NCBI RefSeq assembly: GCF_001583435.1
Contig: NZ_CP013251.1
Span: forward strand, 2,803,215-2,867,214
DNA from: Endozoicomonas montiporae CL-33
GTDB taxonomy: Bacteria; Pseudomonadota; Gammaproteobacteria; Pseudomonadales; Endozoicomonadaceae
Direction: 5' to 3'
DNA length: 64,000 bases
The notes under the pieces were generated by a model, which had not been told where the DNA came from, ran no database searches, and was given only the letters and a program-made list of their open reading frames with translations. Numbering within the stretch: position 1 is the stretch's first letter; every line of letters begins with the position of its first letter. Shown piece by piece: positions 1 through 8,532 of this stretch. A program made the position numbers and the translations under genes.

Positions 1-367
1 GCCCGGTGTGATATTGGCTTTTGTGAGTAAACAGGGCTTTCACATTCTTGCAGACCGTCCCGCATGGCCGCTGCTGGCCATCCTCCCCGACCACTGTCAC
101 GTCACAGGTTTGTGGCCCGGTGTGGTCTCTTCTTTTGTGAGTAGACAGGGCTTTCGCATTCTTGCAGACCGTCCCGCATGGCCGCTGCTGGCCATCCTCC
201 CCGACCACTGTCACGTCACAGGTTTGTGGCCCGGTGTGATATTGGCTTTTGTGAGTATACAGGGCTTGAGCATTCTTGCAGACCGTCCCGCATGGCCGCT
301 GCTGGCCATCCTCCCGACCACTGTCACGTCACAGGTTTGTGGCCCGGTGTGGTCTCTTCCTTTGTGA
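1..367 (-). repeat. 114-bp tandem repeat encoding zinc-finger-like modules
   Basis: A unit of 114 bp (38 codons) recurs: the motif GTGAGTA falls at 23, 137, 251 and 364, and CAGACCGTCCCGCATGG at 51, 165 and 279. The last interval is 113 bp because the copy at about 311-315 has CTCCC where the others have CTCCCC. Read on the minus strand each unit encodes CDVTVVGEDGQQ, then a C-x3-C-x8-H-x4-H module (RPCGTVCKNAKALSTHK...HTG). The array continues past the left edge. It is the 3' extension of the neighbouring RING gene. The zinc-ligand reading is inference; the repeat is plain in the sequence. Confidence 0.9.
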
Positions 368-2364
368 GTAGACAGGGCTTGAATAAACTTCTGTTCCTCC
401 CTGCATATAGGACACGTCCACTCTGGTTTGTTAAGTTTCTCAAAACAATGGTTACAGATGTAGTGAAAGCAACTTGTACTCTTGATATCACTGTTTTCTG
501 TAAAGTTTTTAAAGCAAACAGGACAGCGGTATGGATTGTTTTCATCTTGGGTGCTAGGCCGAATACCGACAAAGTGATTATCATTGGATAGAAGTCCCAG
601 ATATACAGGTTCCCCTGTGGTACTTATAGACGATGCTTCTGAGACTATGGTGACTTGAAAATCATCAGGATTGGCGTAGGTAAAAACCTGATCCTGAGTC
701 AATCCACTGGCATGCAGATTGACAACGACAAAAGTTTTTTTGAGTAAGTGGCTCAGAAGCGGCAATAAAATAGTGAAGTCTGGCCATTCTCGATTGGTGA
801 GTTGTTTCAAAACCAATCGGACATTTTCTACACCCTGTACAGCTTCCCAGCCTGAGAGAAAATTTAGATATTCGGTTGTCAATTCCTGCGCATTACCTTC
901 TAAGTAATTTTTAATCATGGCAATGAGCCTTTCAATCAGACCAGAGACGTTTTCATTTGCGGATAAATTGATAGCATGCAGCCAACAAAGGTTATCTGTG
1001 GGAGTTCGCAAAGCACGGAATTCCTTAAGATGCTGGTTTAACAGCTGTTGAGAGTTATCTCCCGTAAATTCAGATTCAGAGCCAGTGTGCTGAAGCTTTT
1101 TCTTTTTAGCAGGACGGGGTTCCAGCTCGCTAGTTGTGCTACCAGTTTCTGCAGTAACAACTGTTTGAATGCTAGCGGTAGATGAGCTAAACGAAGATGG
1201 TGTAAAACCCGTATATTGCTTTGCTATGAAAGAAGGGGATATATGAGTTAAAACGTTAGTACCGTTTTGAAAGCAGCCCGGTTGTTGAGGATGAGAGAAG
1301 TGGATTAAGGTTTGTGTCTGGGGAGCGGCCATTGCCCTGACAAAACTAGCTTCTCGGCAATGTGTAACTCCTTCAGGAGCAGGACAAGGATTTTTGCAGA
1401 GAAAACAGGAGCCGTCAGTACAGAAACCGCATAAATGTTGTTCAGTTGCTTCTAAAGGCTGTAGGGCAGAGGCAACGGGAAAATTACCAAAGCCATTAGA
1501 AGCGCTGGAACCTGGAGCTGTAGCAGATTGAAATGATAAACACAGCTCTTCCACTATATATGTATCCAGTTCCATACGGTAATCCTGACACCGGCCATTA
1601 GCAGGATGTTGGTCTGCGCCGCGATTGGAGGCATAGGTGCAAGGTCCATTGTTACATGGATGCTCGGGACAATGCTGGCCGAAGGTATGTGCGGAACCAG
1701 GGGGAAAACCGCCACCGCCACCAGAATTACCAGACAGGCAGCCTGAAGAAGGTGAATATCCAAAGGAATAGCATGAGCCAAATGATTGGTCCTGTTGTCG
1801 TTCCGGGAAAGATAGCCAGAAAGAACTTCCTTGATTCGAGTTCATCAACGTGATGATTTGAAGTTCATGCTGCTCACTAGACTCCTGTTCATCCATTTGA
1901 CTGAACAGAGGGAGTTCTGGATTCCAGTGTTTTCTGGTCAGCCAACCGACGACGACAGTCGCTACCAAAGGTAGCCATAAATAAGGCTGGGACTCAGGGG
2001 GGCTTCCCTGTTTTTGGAGAGTCAGAATTAATGTGTAACCGATGACTTCACGATTGGCGTACAGAGGCTGCCAAATGGACTCAACCACAGTGGTCACGGT
2101 TTGCCAGGAACCGGGAGGTCTGTATGGCTTGTCATCAGGTGGTGAGTCTGATCCTGCATAGCTGCTTGTGTCAGTAGTGTCTGCCGAGTTTTTCCGCAAT
2201 GGCTCCATATCAATGGCTGGCATTGCAGGCCATGCATCCAGATCAGGCTTTATAGAAAAGCTTTGGTTGTTATGTTCAACCTCTACAATAAAACTCTTTG
2301 TCTGCGTCTCAGCCAAACAGACGAAAGAGAGTAGCAGTAGTACAGCAAAGAGTAAGCGTTTTAT
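211..2364 (-). CDS. Exported RING-finger protein with OTU-like cysteine-protease domain, 3' end frameshifted
   Basis: About 717 residues. An N-terminal signal-peptide-like stretch (MKRLLFAVLLLLSFVCLA if the ATA at 2362-2364 is the start) is followed by a low-complexity region, one hydrophobic segment near residues 127-143 and two cysteine-rich stretches. An OTU-like domain spans roughly 450-600: DNLCWLHAI with candidate nucleophile Cys460, and NHFVGI with candidate His597. A canonical C3HC4 RING lies at residues 614-654: CPVC, then CFH, HYIC, CNHC and CPIC. RING proteins usually act as E3 ubiquitin ligases and OTU proteins remove ubiquitin, so both would act on host ubiquitin if delivered. 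Behind the RING the frame enters the 114-bp array. A one-base deletion near 312 ends the protein at 211; without it the zinc-finger frame stays open to the window edge. It is divergent from the gene at 2417. The RING is certain, the OTU likely, and secretion into a host is inference. Confidence 0.7.
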   Translation of the reverse strand: MKRLLFAVLLLLSFVCLAETQTKSFIVEVEHNNQSFSIKPDLDAWPAMPAIDMEPLRKNSADTTDTSSYAGSDSPPDDKPYRPPGSWQTVTTVVESIWQPLYANREVIGYTLILTLQKQGSPPESQPYLWLPLVATVVVGWLTRKHWNPELPLFSQMDEQESSEQHELQIITLMNSNQGSSFWLSFPERQQDQSFGSCYSFGYSPSSGCLSGNSGGGGGFPPGSAHTFGQHCPEHPCNNGPCTYASNRGADQHPANGRCQDYRMELDTYIVEELCLSFQSATAPGSSASNGFGNFPVASALQPLEATEQHLCGFCTDGSCFLCKNPCPAPEGVTHCREASFVRAMAAPQTQTLIHFSHPQQPGCFQNGTNVLTHISPSFIAKQYTGFTPSSFSSSTASIQTVVTAETGSTTSELEPRPAKKKKLQHTGSESEFTGDNSQQLLNQHLKEFRALRTPTDNLCWLHAINLSANENVSGLIERLIAMIKNYLEGNAQELTTEYLNFLSGWEAVQGVENVRLVLKQLTNREWPDFTILLPLLSHLLKKTFVVVNLHASGLTQDQVFTYANPDDFQVTIVSEASSISTTGEPVYLGLLSNDNHFVGIRPSTQDENNPYRCPVCFKNFTENSDIKSTSCFHYICNHCFEKLNKPEWTCPICREEQKFIQALSTHKGRDHTGPQTCDVTVVGRMASSGHAGRSARMLKPCILTKANITPGHKPVT

Positions 2365-2370
2365 GGCTCT

Positions 2371-2376
2371 ATCCTT
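2371..2376 (-). promoter_or_regulatory. Shine-Dalgarno site placing the RING-gene start at an ATA codon
   Basis: On the minus strand AAGGAT lies six bases before ATA-AAA-CGC (2364-2356), which opens a perfect signal peptide. The next in-frame start candidates (CTG, then TTG at 2316) would cut that signal off, and an in-frame TGA lies just upstream. Either a rare ATA start is used, or an original ATG has mutated and the gene is decaying. Confidence 0.5.
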
Positions 2377-2416
2377 TCATTCCAGTTGTTAGAGTGGGAA
2401 AGGATAGTTCAGGAAA

Positions 2417-3217
2417 ATGAGTGTGTTTTTTGTCAAAGCCAAAAGGTTGCACCGCACAAAAAGTCGCCGCGAAGCGGCCTACCTTGATCCTTTTGTTCTT
2501 GAAAATCTGGATGGAGCCTTGAAAAAAGCAGAAGGCCAGAAGCATTCAATGAGTGACAAGATGGCATGTAGCATGCTCCTTGCTATAGCTATCACCAAAA
2601 TGAAACGGGGAGATGAACCTGGCTTGCAGGCGGTTACCTATGAGCTACTGGATACCTATTCCGAACTATTGCCTGACTATATTGAACTGCTGCATTTGAA
2701 TCAGGAATACCGCTCTAATCCGTCAGCTTTTGAAGATGAAGAAAGGCTGAATTACTTTTGTCACCTGACAGAAAAAGCCCACTTTATGCCTTCTGTCTGG
2801 TTATTAACCCGATTAGCACTGAAGCCTGATAGTCCAATTTCACCGGGCGTGATGATTGATACGCTCACTTCTCTCGAATCGACGCATAAGGTCAATAGTC
2901 TGATTCTTACAGCGTTTGCGCTTGTCCCTGATGATGCCAACCTTGCGGTCGAATATGAGCAGCCAGATAACAAAACCGTGCCACATCAGGCTTTATGGAT
3001 TTTCAGCTCTCTTTTTCATAACCACCGCAAAGATTACTGGCCTGGACCTGAGAACGGATTTTCACCAAAACTTCAACACTGGCTCTGTATGACACTGAAG
3101 CAAACGGTCACAGAAATAAGACAAATGTCATTCAGCCGAGCTATTTCCGAAGCAAGAGAATTCCTGCCAACGAGAACTGAGGCCGAAAAGGCCCGTTTCG
3201 GCAGACAGAAAAGCTGA
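2417..3217 (+). CDS. Hypothetical protein, helical
   Basis: 266 residues, no recognised domain and no signal peptide. The N-terminus is basic (VKAKRLHRTKSRREAAYL) and the remainder reads as alternating helices, possibly a helical-repeat scaffold. The ATG is preceded by an AGGAAA ribosome site. It is divergent from the RING gene with only 52 bp between starts, so their promoters must overlap or the true start differs. Its stop overlaps the next ATG as TGATG at 3215-3219. The following frame also reads plausibly upstream of that ATG (FRQTEKLMFAAIGT), so this may instead be the front of one about 700-residue gene broken by a one-base change near 3195. Function unknown. Confidence 0.6.
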   Translation: MSVFFVKAKRLHRTKSRREAAYLDPFVLENLDGALKKAEGQKHSMSDKMACSMLLAIAITKMKRGDEPGLQAVTYELLDTYSELLPDYIELLHLNQEYRSNPSAFEDEERLNYFCHLTEKAHFMPSVWLLTRLALKPDSPISPGVMIDTLTSLESTHKVNSLILTAFALVPDDANLAVEYEQPDNKTVPHQALWIFSSLFHNHRKDYWPGPENGFSPKLQHWLCMTLKQTVTEIRQMSFSRAISEAREFLPTRTEAEKARFGRQKS

Positions 3218-3376
3218 TGTTTGCTGCAATCGGAACTGACGAGATAAAAGCGGCTGAAAGAGATCCAGAACTGGACAGCTATCAGAGAGATATTGCCGGA
3301 CTGATTCTGGCCTGGCACATCAAACAGAACTATATGAGTCGGGAAGCTAACCCCCTGAAATGTGCAGCTTTGCTTA

Positions 3377-4990
3377 GGGTGAAAGTCTCATATTGACTGG
3401 TACTATAATTCCAAGTCACCTTTCTGCATGGGGAATGGGATGACATTGTCCATACCCACTTCCGTGACCTTGGCGCAGTAGGTCACCGCCAGTAACTTCC
3501 AGCCATTGTCGAACATGCCACTCTGAATTAATGACCTTGCTGTCAAAATACCTTGGCCTCCGGGATGCCGCCACCTCATTCCAGAACACTTCATTCGCTG
3601 CGTTACCAAGGTTTTACAAGTAGCCTCAATAACCCCTGAGCCTATTGGCAAGTTGTGCGACAAGTGTTCAGCATAGTTCATGCGGGTTCGATTACTTCTG
3701 AAGTACTCCAGCTCTGTTTTCAACTTCGATCGACGAGGGTGTCGTTTATGCTGGTAAGCCAGAGCTTTGATGACTTTTTCAACACCTTCGGGCTCCTCTT
3801 TGAGGATGTGGCGATAGGTGATGAACTTTTCTCTGGATTTGTTGCTGTTTTCACCATAGGACAGGTCAAACGCTTTCTTCAGGTGCTCTGCGGCATGATA
3901 GAAGTCTACAACCTCGTGACCTTCAGGGAGTTCATTGGCAAGGTAGGTCCAGTTGTCTTTTGCCCCATCAGCGACTTTAACAAGCGTCAGATCTGGCCTC
4001 TGTCGAAGAGCTTCGCTCAGGAGTGCGGAGAGTGATTGTTTCAAAGTCACTTTCTTGCTTTCAGGCATTCGACTCATCCTGACCGTTGAGAGGCGTTCAC
4101 CCTGTGCATCGTAAAACGACAATGTTCCACAACTGGCCTCCTGACAGCCAGCAGGGCCACGGGTTCGCTTGCCATCGACTCTATTCTGTTCCCGCTTTTC
4201 CTGACGTTTACCATCTTTCATCGGCAACATGACGCCATCAAGAGAAGCGGCCGCAGTCACAGCTTCTTCAGGAACCTTGACGCTTTCCCAGAGAAAGTCT
4301 TCAAAGGCTTCCCTATTGGGTTCCCACTGCGCATTGAACTTTTTGGGTAGTCTGGCCAGAGAGCTTTCCGAGGGCGTCATGTTCCCTATCAGATCAAGTA
4401 GGCTTTTAGCCTCTCCGGGAGGCATTTGCGCAACCATCCAGACAGCTTGTTTAGCTGCTTTTGGTGTCCAATACCCCTCTACAATACCTGCCTGTAGCTC
4501 CAAAGGGATGATAGAGTGATCCTTACCGTTACGATAGAGCGTACGCAAAACCCGGACAGGGCCGACAGCGGATTGATAAGTTTCTGAAGATCGCAACACC
4601 CGATGGTAACAGACACCGCTTACCTCAATCGCAGGAACGTCAATATCAAGCCCGGTCAGGTCTTCTGCCAGAACGCTTTGCTCTGCTTCGATAAAGAGTT
4701 TATGGATCTCACCTTCATAGTCTTCAAAGTGCTTGATTGGGCTGTGTTCCTGACGAAGAACGGCCAGTTTTTGCTCAAGCTGTTGGATAGCATGACAAGA
4801 AAAATTGGCGGCTTCAGCTAGTGGCTGACATACTTGCATCGGGGCGGCCTTTCACTGTTGCGGTATCTTTTACAGTAACCATCATAGCGGTGTTTGGCCG
4901 TTCCTATGTAAGTCCAGAGAAAATTTGTAGCTGCTGTATAAACCACGGACGGCAAGCCCAGAAAAAATGGTCAGTATGAGACTTTCACCC
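3377..4990 (-). mobile_element. ISKra4-family insertion sequence, intact
   Basis: 1614 bp bounded by inverted repeats beginning GGGTGAAAGTCTCATA at both ends and flanked by the 8-bp direct repeat TTTGCTTA (3369-3376 and 4991-4998). It carries one transposase gene without frameshifts. The clean duplication and intact gene indicate a fairly recent insertion. Confidence 0.9.
3403..4839 (-). CDS. ISKra4-family transposase
   Basis: 478 residues. An N-terminal helical region is followed by a central DDE catalytic domain with ASLDGVMLP (about residue 205), KVADGAKDNW, DFYHAAEHLKKAF and the C-terminal block LPIGSGVIEATCKTLV...RMKCSGMRW typical of ISKra4 enzymes. It fills the element from near the right repeat to 26 bp from the left one. 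It appears intact and would cut and paste its own element; here it has split a hypothetical gene. Confidence 0.88.
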   Translation of the reverse strand: MQVCQPLAEAANFSCHAIQQLEQKLAVLRQEHSPIKHFEDYEGEIHKLFIEAEQSVLAEDLTGLDIDVPAIEVSGVCYHRVLRSSETYQSAVGPVRVLRTLYRNGKDHSIIPLELQAGIVEGYWTPKAAKQAVWMVAQMPPGEAKSLLDLIGNMTPSESSLARLPKKFNAQWEPNREAFEDFLWESVKVPEEAVTAAASLDGVMLPMKDGKRQEKREQNRVDGKRTRGPAGCQEASCGTLSFYDAQGERLSTVRMSRMPESKKVTLKQSLSALLSEALRQRPDLTLVKVADGAKDNWTYLANELPEGHEVVDFYHAAEHLKKAFDLSYGENSNKSREKFITYRHILKEEPEGVEKVIKALAYQHKRHPRRSKLKTELEYFRSNRTRMNYAEHLSHNLPIGSGVIEATCKTLVTQRMKCSGMRWRHPGGQGILTARSLIQSGMFDNGWKLLAVTYCAKVTEVGMDNVIPFPMQKGDLEL

Positions 4991-6257
4991 TTTGCTTAAT
5001 AGGGTGGCAAAACGCGGTAATTTTAAATTGGTTTATCAGGATGCTGCCAGAATATTTGCCCAGTTCAGGCATTATGACGAAGCGCTAAAAAGTCTGGACC
5101 AATTATTAAAACAGCCTCTGTCTCCAGCACAGAGAGAATCGATACTACATCAGTATGAGGCTTATGTTCTCGCACTTCAGCCAGAGTCACAGAGGCAAAA
5201 GACAGAGGATGAAAATGAATGGCTGCCAGATACGCTTGTCACGAAACATTCGGGAGCCAGGAAAAAAACCAAGGGAAAAGCATCAGGTAAAAAATCCCGA
5301 GGGAAGAATAAGCCAAATAGAGGAAAGCAAACCCCTTCCTCTGAAGAGAGTAGAGAAATAAAGACTGAAACCAAAGAACAGAATCAAAGTTCTAAAACGG
5401 ATCTGGAACCTGCTGATGTGACCTCGAAAACATCAGGTACAGCCTCTGCATTAAGGGAGTCTGAAGTTTCTTCTAAGCCGGCCTCTAAACAAATGGCTTC
5501 AGCCAGTCCCAAAAAAGCAGTATTAAAACCAGAGCTGTATTTACCAGAAGGTGGATGGTTACCGGATGGACATCCTGAGGTATCAAAATTTTACAGGGAA
5601 ATTAATTCAGCCCGTGGAACCTGTGACCTTGAGCAGGAAGCAAACATAATCAGTTACTGGCTACAGAGCAGTAAGCACAAACCCATTTATGGTCGAATTT
5701 GTGAAGAAGCCGCATGGTTTTATATCCGGCAGCTGGAATCCCCCTACCCGAGCCTTTACACGTTAAAAGGAGAAACCGTTGATAAACGCAGGGATATGAC
5801 AAAACTCGCAGGTCAGTGGCTAAGCAAAACAGAAGCCTGCTATTTCCAGACTCCCAGAGGTTCAGGCAATAATCCGGAAGAGCTGGAAAAGCTGATTGAT
5901 GCGACGTATGCCAACCATACGGACTGGGCGGAAAATTCTCAATATCGTAAGCGAATCCGATGCATATGTTCTTCCAGAGGCCATCTCTATTCAATCCTGT
6001 CTGCTTATGTGACGGGTAGTCGCTACAACTGGGCACACCACAAGAAGTTAAAGGAGAGATATCAGGCATTCTACCATCTGAAAAACGTGGCTGACCCTGG
6101 CTATCTCAAAACAATCGAACAACTGTCAGGCCTTCAACTGACCTAGAGCTGCTGCACGTTAACTATCCTGCACGATTGCCATTACGGGCTGGTATCTTCC
6201 CTCTTCTGGGTTCGGTATGATGCCCATCCAGCGACCACAAAAAGAGATAGACCTGGA

Positions 6258-7076
6258 ATGAAGATCATCACATTTAATGTCAATGGTGTTCGTGCTCGGC
6301 TGCATCAGCTGGAAGCCCTGATACAGAAGCACGAACCGGAAGTGATTGGCTTGCAGGAAATTAAAGTCGCCGATGAAGATTTTCCAGTTGAAGCCATGGA
6401 GTCCCTTGGCTACCACATCGAATATTTCGGGCAGAAGACCCACTATGGCGTGGGCCTGATGAGCAAGCAGAAGCCGCTCAGGGTGCAGAAGGGTTATCTG
6501 ACTGACACCCCTGATGCCCAGCGCCGAATCATTCTTGCAGACTATAAGACATCTGGCGGTCAACTCTATACGGTGATCAATGGCTACTTTCCCCAGGGCG
6601 AAAGCCGTGACCATCCGGTAAAGTTTCCTGCAAAAAAACAGTTTTATGCAGACCTGATGACCAGCCTTAACCATGACTTCACACCTGAATCCAATCTGGC
6701 TGTTATGGGCGACTTCAATATTTCATCCACCGATGCTGATATTGGCATTGGTGCAGACAATGCCAAACGCTGGCTACGCACTGGCAAATGCAGCTTTCTG
6801 CCAGAAGAGCGGGAATGGTTCCAGACGCTTCTGAACTGGGGGCTACAGGATTGCTATCGGGAAATCCCTCCGGAAAACGAAGATGAACTGTACAGCTGGT
6901 TTGATTATCGCAGCCGCGGCTTTGAACGAGAGCCAAAGCGCGGCCTGAGAATCGATGGCATTCTGGCAACCGCATCCATGATGGATAAGTGCCTCAGCAC
7001 CGGTATTGATTACGATATTCGCAGCATGGAAAAACCTTCAGATCATGCGCCACTCTGGGCAGATTTTGATTTCTGA
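6258..7076 (+). CDS. xthA: Exodeoxyribonuclease III
   Basis: 272 residues, the usual length. It is a cytoplasmic Mg-dependent AP endonuclease and 3'-5' exonuclease of base-excision repair. Visible motifs of the exonuclease-endonuclease-phosphatase fold: MKIITFNVNGVRAR at the start, LQEIKVADEDFP (metal-binding Glu), MGDFNIS (catalytic Asp and Asn) and the terminal PSDHAPLW with the catalytic Asp-His pair. A hairpin at 7083-7108 follows directly. The gene stands alone between a disrupted gene and a small membrane-protein gene on the opposite strand. Confidence 0.96.
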   Translation: MKIITFNVNGVRARLHQLEALIQKHEPEVIGLQEIKVADEDFPVEAMESLGYHIEYFGQKTHYGVGLMSKQKPLRVQKGYLTDTPDAQRRIILADYKTSGGQLYTVINGYFPQGESRDHPVKFPAKKQFYADLMTSLNHDFTPESNLAVMGDFNISSTDADIGIGADNAKRWLRTGKCSFLPEEREWFQTLLNWGLQDCYREIPPENEDELYSWFDYRSRGFEREPKRGLRIDGILATASMMDKCLSTGIDYDIRSMEKPSDHAPLWADFDF

Positions 7077-7082
7077 CTGACT

Positions 7083-7108
7083 CAGGCTATGTCATGAGAT
7101 GTAGCCTG
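7083..7108 (+). terminator. Hairpin behind xthA
   Basis: CAGGCTA and TAGCCTG pair over a 12-base loop just after the xthA stop. There is no strong T-run, so this is a weak intrinsic terminator candidate. Confidence 0.45.
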
Positions 7109-7215
7109 TGCCCTCCTTTCCTGAACCTCTTCATTACAGCTTTTCTTCTATAACTTATTTAAAGGAATAAAAAGTCATGTCTTGTGAAGGAATCACCCAT
7201 GAAAAAGACTAGGTG

Positions 7216-7262
7216 TGAATCATTCTTCTGAATCATTCTTCTGAATCACTCTTTTGAATCAC
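7216..7262. repeat. 13-bp tandem repeat
   Basis: TGAATCATTCTTC occurs twice exactly (7216, 7229), once with two changes (7242), and then partially (7255). It overlaps the last codons and stop of the small membrane-protein gene at 7246, so slippage here would change that protein's C-terminus. Confidence 0.85.
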
Positions 7263-7464
7263 GAGGACTCTGTTTTGCAATACGCAGCCAGATAACAACG
7301 TTGATCAGCGTAATCGAAAAATAGCAGGCAATGGCAACCACCACCCATTCGGGAAAGCCAAGCAGGGTTTCATTCATTTGCTGATTGTTTCTGTTCCACG
7401 GAACAGAAACAATCAGCAGTAATATCATCAGAAGAATAAAACCGTTTTTAACGGCTGTGCTCAT
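7246..7464 (-). CDS. Small two-helix membrane protein
   Basis: 72 residues with two hydrophobic segments (about 8-22 and 38-60) separated by a polar loop VPWNRNNQQMNETLLGFPEW. The arrangement, with Pro-Trp after helix 1 and GFPxW before helix 2, recalls small DUF3311-type proteins that accompany sodium symporters, but no symporter gene is nearby, so the link is weak. The basic C-terminus should be cytoplasmic. Its stop lies in a 13-bp tandem repeat. Function unknown. Confidence 0.55.
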   Translation of the reverse strand: MSTAVKNGFILLMILLLIVSVPWNRNNQQMNETLLGFPEWVVVAIACYFSITLINVVIWLRIAKQSPRDSKE

Positions 7465-7590
7465 TGCAACCAGTCACCCAACAGTGAGTTATTTTCAGAA
7501 CAAAACCATAGTATAAAAATTACCGGCTTGCCTGTTAACTTGGATGATTCAGATTCAGACCAGCCATTTCAAAGTCTTTTCACTGCACTG

Positions 7591-8400
7591 TCAGGCCAGA
7601 ATCTCTACCGGGTCACCCACGGAAATGACGCCTTCACTGTTGTGATTCAGGTTCATGCCAAACAACACACCCTTCTCCCCTTTCCTGAAGCTGGCCAGTG
7701 TTTTCAATGGCTCTTTACCCTTTTTACCGGTTTGGGTGTCAACGGTTGTCATGACACAGCGGGTACAGGCTTTGGATACCCGGAACTCAACGGAACCGAT
7801 TCGGATTCGTTGCCAGCGATCTTCGGCAAAGGCTTCAAGCCCGTTGATAATAATATTGGGGCGGAACCGCTCCATGGGTACTGCCTCTTCAAGTCGGCCG
7901 TTCAGGTCGGCAAGAGAAGCTTCGGAAGTCAGCAAAAACGGGAAGCCATCGGCAAAACTGGTCAAATCATCTGATGCTGCATAACGTTGGTCAACGATGC
8001 GCTGGCACTGTTCATCCATATAAACCAGACGACAATCAAGACCCATATACTGGCTGAACCATTGAGCTGCCTGATCACCGGCATCCTGAGCCGCACATTC
8101 ATCACTCCATACCGTCACCAGTGAACGCTGATTGACAAGAGGGTAAGTAACTTGAAGATCGTTCATACCCGGTGCGGACAGTAAAACGCCTCTCTCGTCA
8201 GGCACCGAAACAATATGCACCATTTTTGGATGCTGACGCTGGGTTATAAACTTGCCGTTACTGTCTACCAACATCCAGCGGCGATCATGGTCAAAACCCG
8301 TTGATACAATCCGGGCCTGCTTTACCGGTAACCTGCGGGTTGACTTAACCGGATAGATGGCCAGATCGGTTACAAAAAGGGAGGATTGGTCAGAAGTCAC
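7591..8400 (-). CDS. MOSC domain protein, YcbX-like
   Basis: 269 residues. An N-terminal MOSC beta-barrel (VTDLAIYPVKSTRRLPV, about 10-120) is followed by the MOSC domain with FRPNIIINGLEAFAEDRW and the conserved cysteine motif KACTRCVMTTVD near residue 212. YcbX-type proteins use the molybdenum cofactor, carried on that cysteine, to reduce N-hydroxylated compounds. E. coli YcbX has an extra C-terminal ferredoxin domain that is absent here, so an external electron donor is expected. Divergent from tatD with a 130-bp gap. Confidence 0.88.
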   Translation of the reverse strand: MTSDQSSLFVTDLAIYPVKSTRRLPVKQARIVSTGFDHDRRWMLVDSNGKFITQRQHPKMVHIVSVPDERGVLLSAPGMNDLQVTYPLVNQRSLVTVWSDECAAQDAGDQAAQWFSQYMGLDCRLVYMDEQCQRIVDQRYAASDDLTSFADGFPFLLTSEASLADLNGRLEEAVPMERFRPNIIINGLEAFAEDRWQRIRIGSVEFRVSKACTRCVMTTVDTQTGKKGKEPLKTLASFRKGEKGVLFGMNLNHNSEGVISVGDPVEILA

Positions 8401-8532
8401 TGTTTTTCCTGGTTTGATTCTCTGAAGGGAGGTTGCCTGATGTGATTGTAATCAGCTGCTCTTGCACCATAGAGACTGTCACTCCAGAATACAAGCCTAT
8501 ATTCATTTATCTTCACTGGGTAAAACACATTA

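Larger units (their letters stand above)
3217..6146 (+). pseudogene. Hypothetical gene split by an ISKra4-type insertion
   Basis: The 5' piece (3217-3376) starts MFAAIGTDEIKAAERDPE and reaches ...CAALL. The 3' piece (from 4999) resumes NRVAKRGNFKLVYQDAAR and runs to 6146. Removing the element with one copy of the 8-bp duplication TTTGCTTA restores one frame of about 435 residues. The middle of the protein is a Lys/Ser/Thr-rich linker (about 45% charged or polar, many KK and SK pairs), and the last 200 residues form a folded-looking domain (LYLPEGGWLPDGHPEV...). No family was recognised. The 3' piece alone has no good start or ribosome site, so it is probably not made. Confidence 0.7.

Noticed and set aside
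1..367. CRISPR array
   Set aside because: The units are 114 bp with conserved rather than unique spacers, and they are in frame with a gene.
324..584. 86-residue minus-strand frame ending in the repeat
   Set aside because: It overlaps the RING in another frame and has the frameshifted-repeat tail, so it is not a gene.
8..591. Plus-strand open frames across the 114-bp array
   Set aside because: They are shadows of the zinc-finger frame on the minus strand; the repeats have no stops in several frames and no ribosome site supports them.
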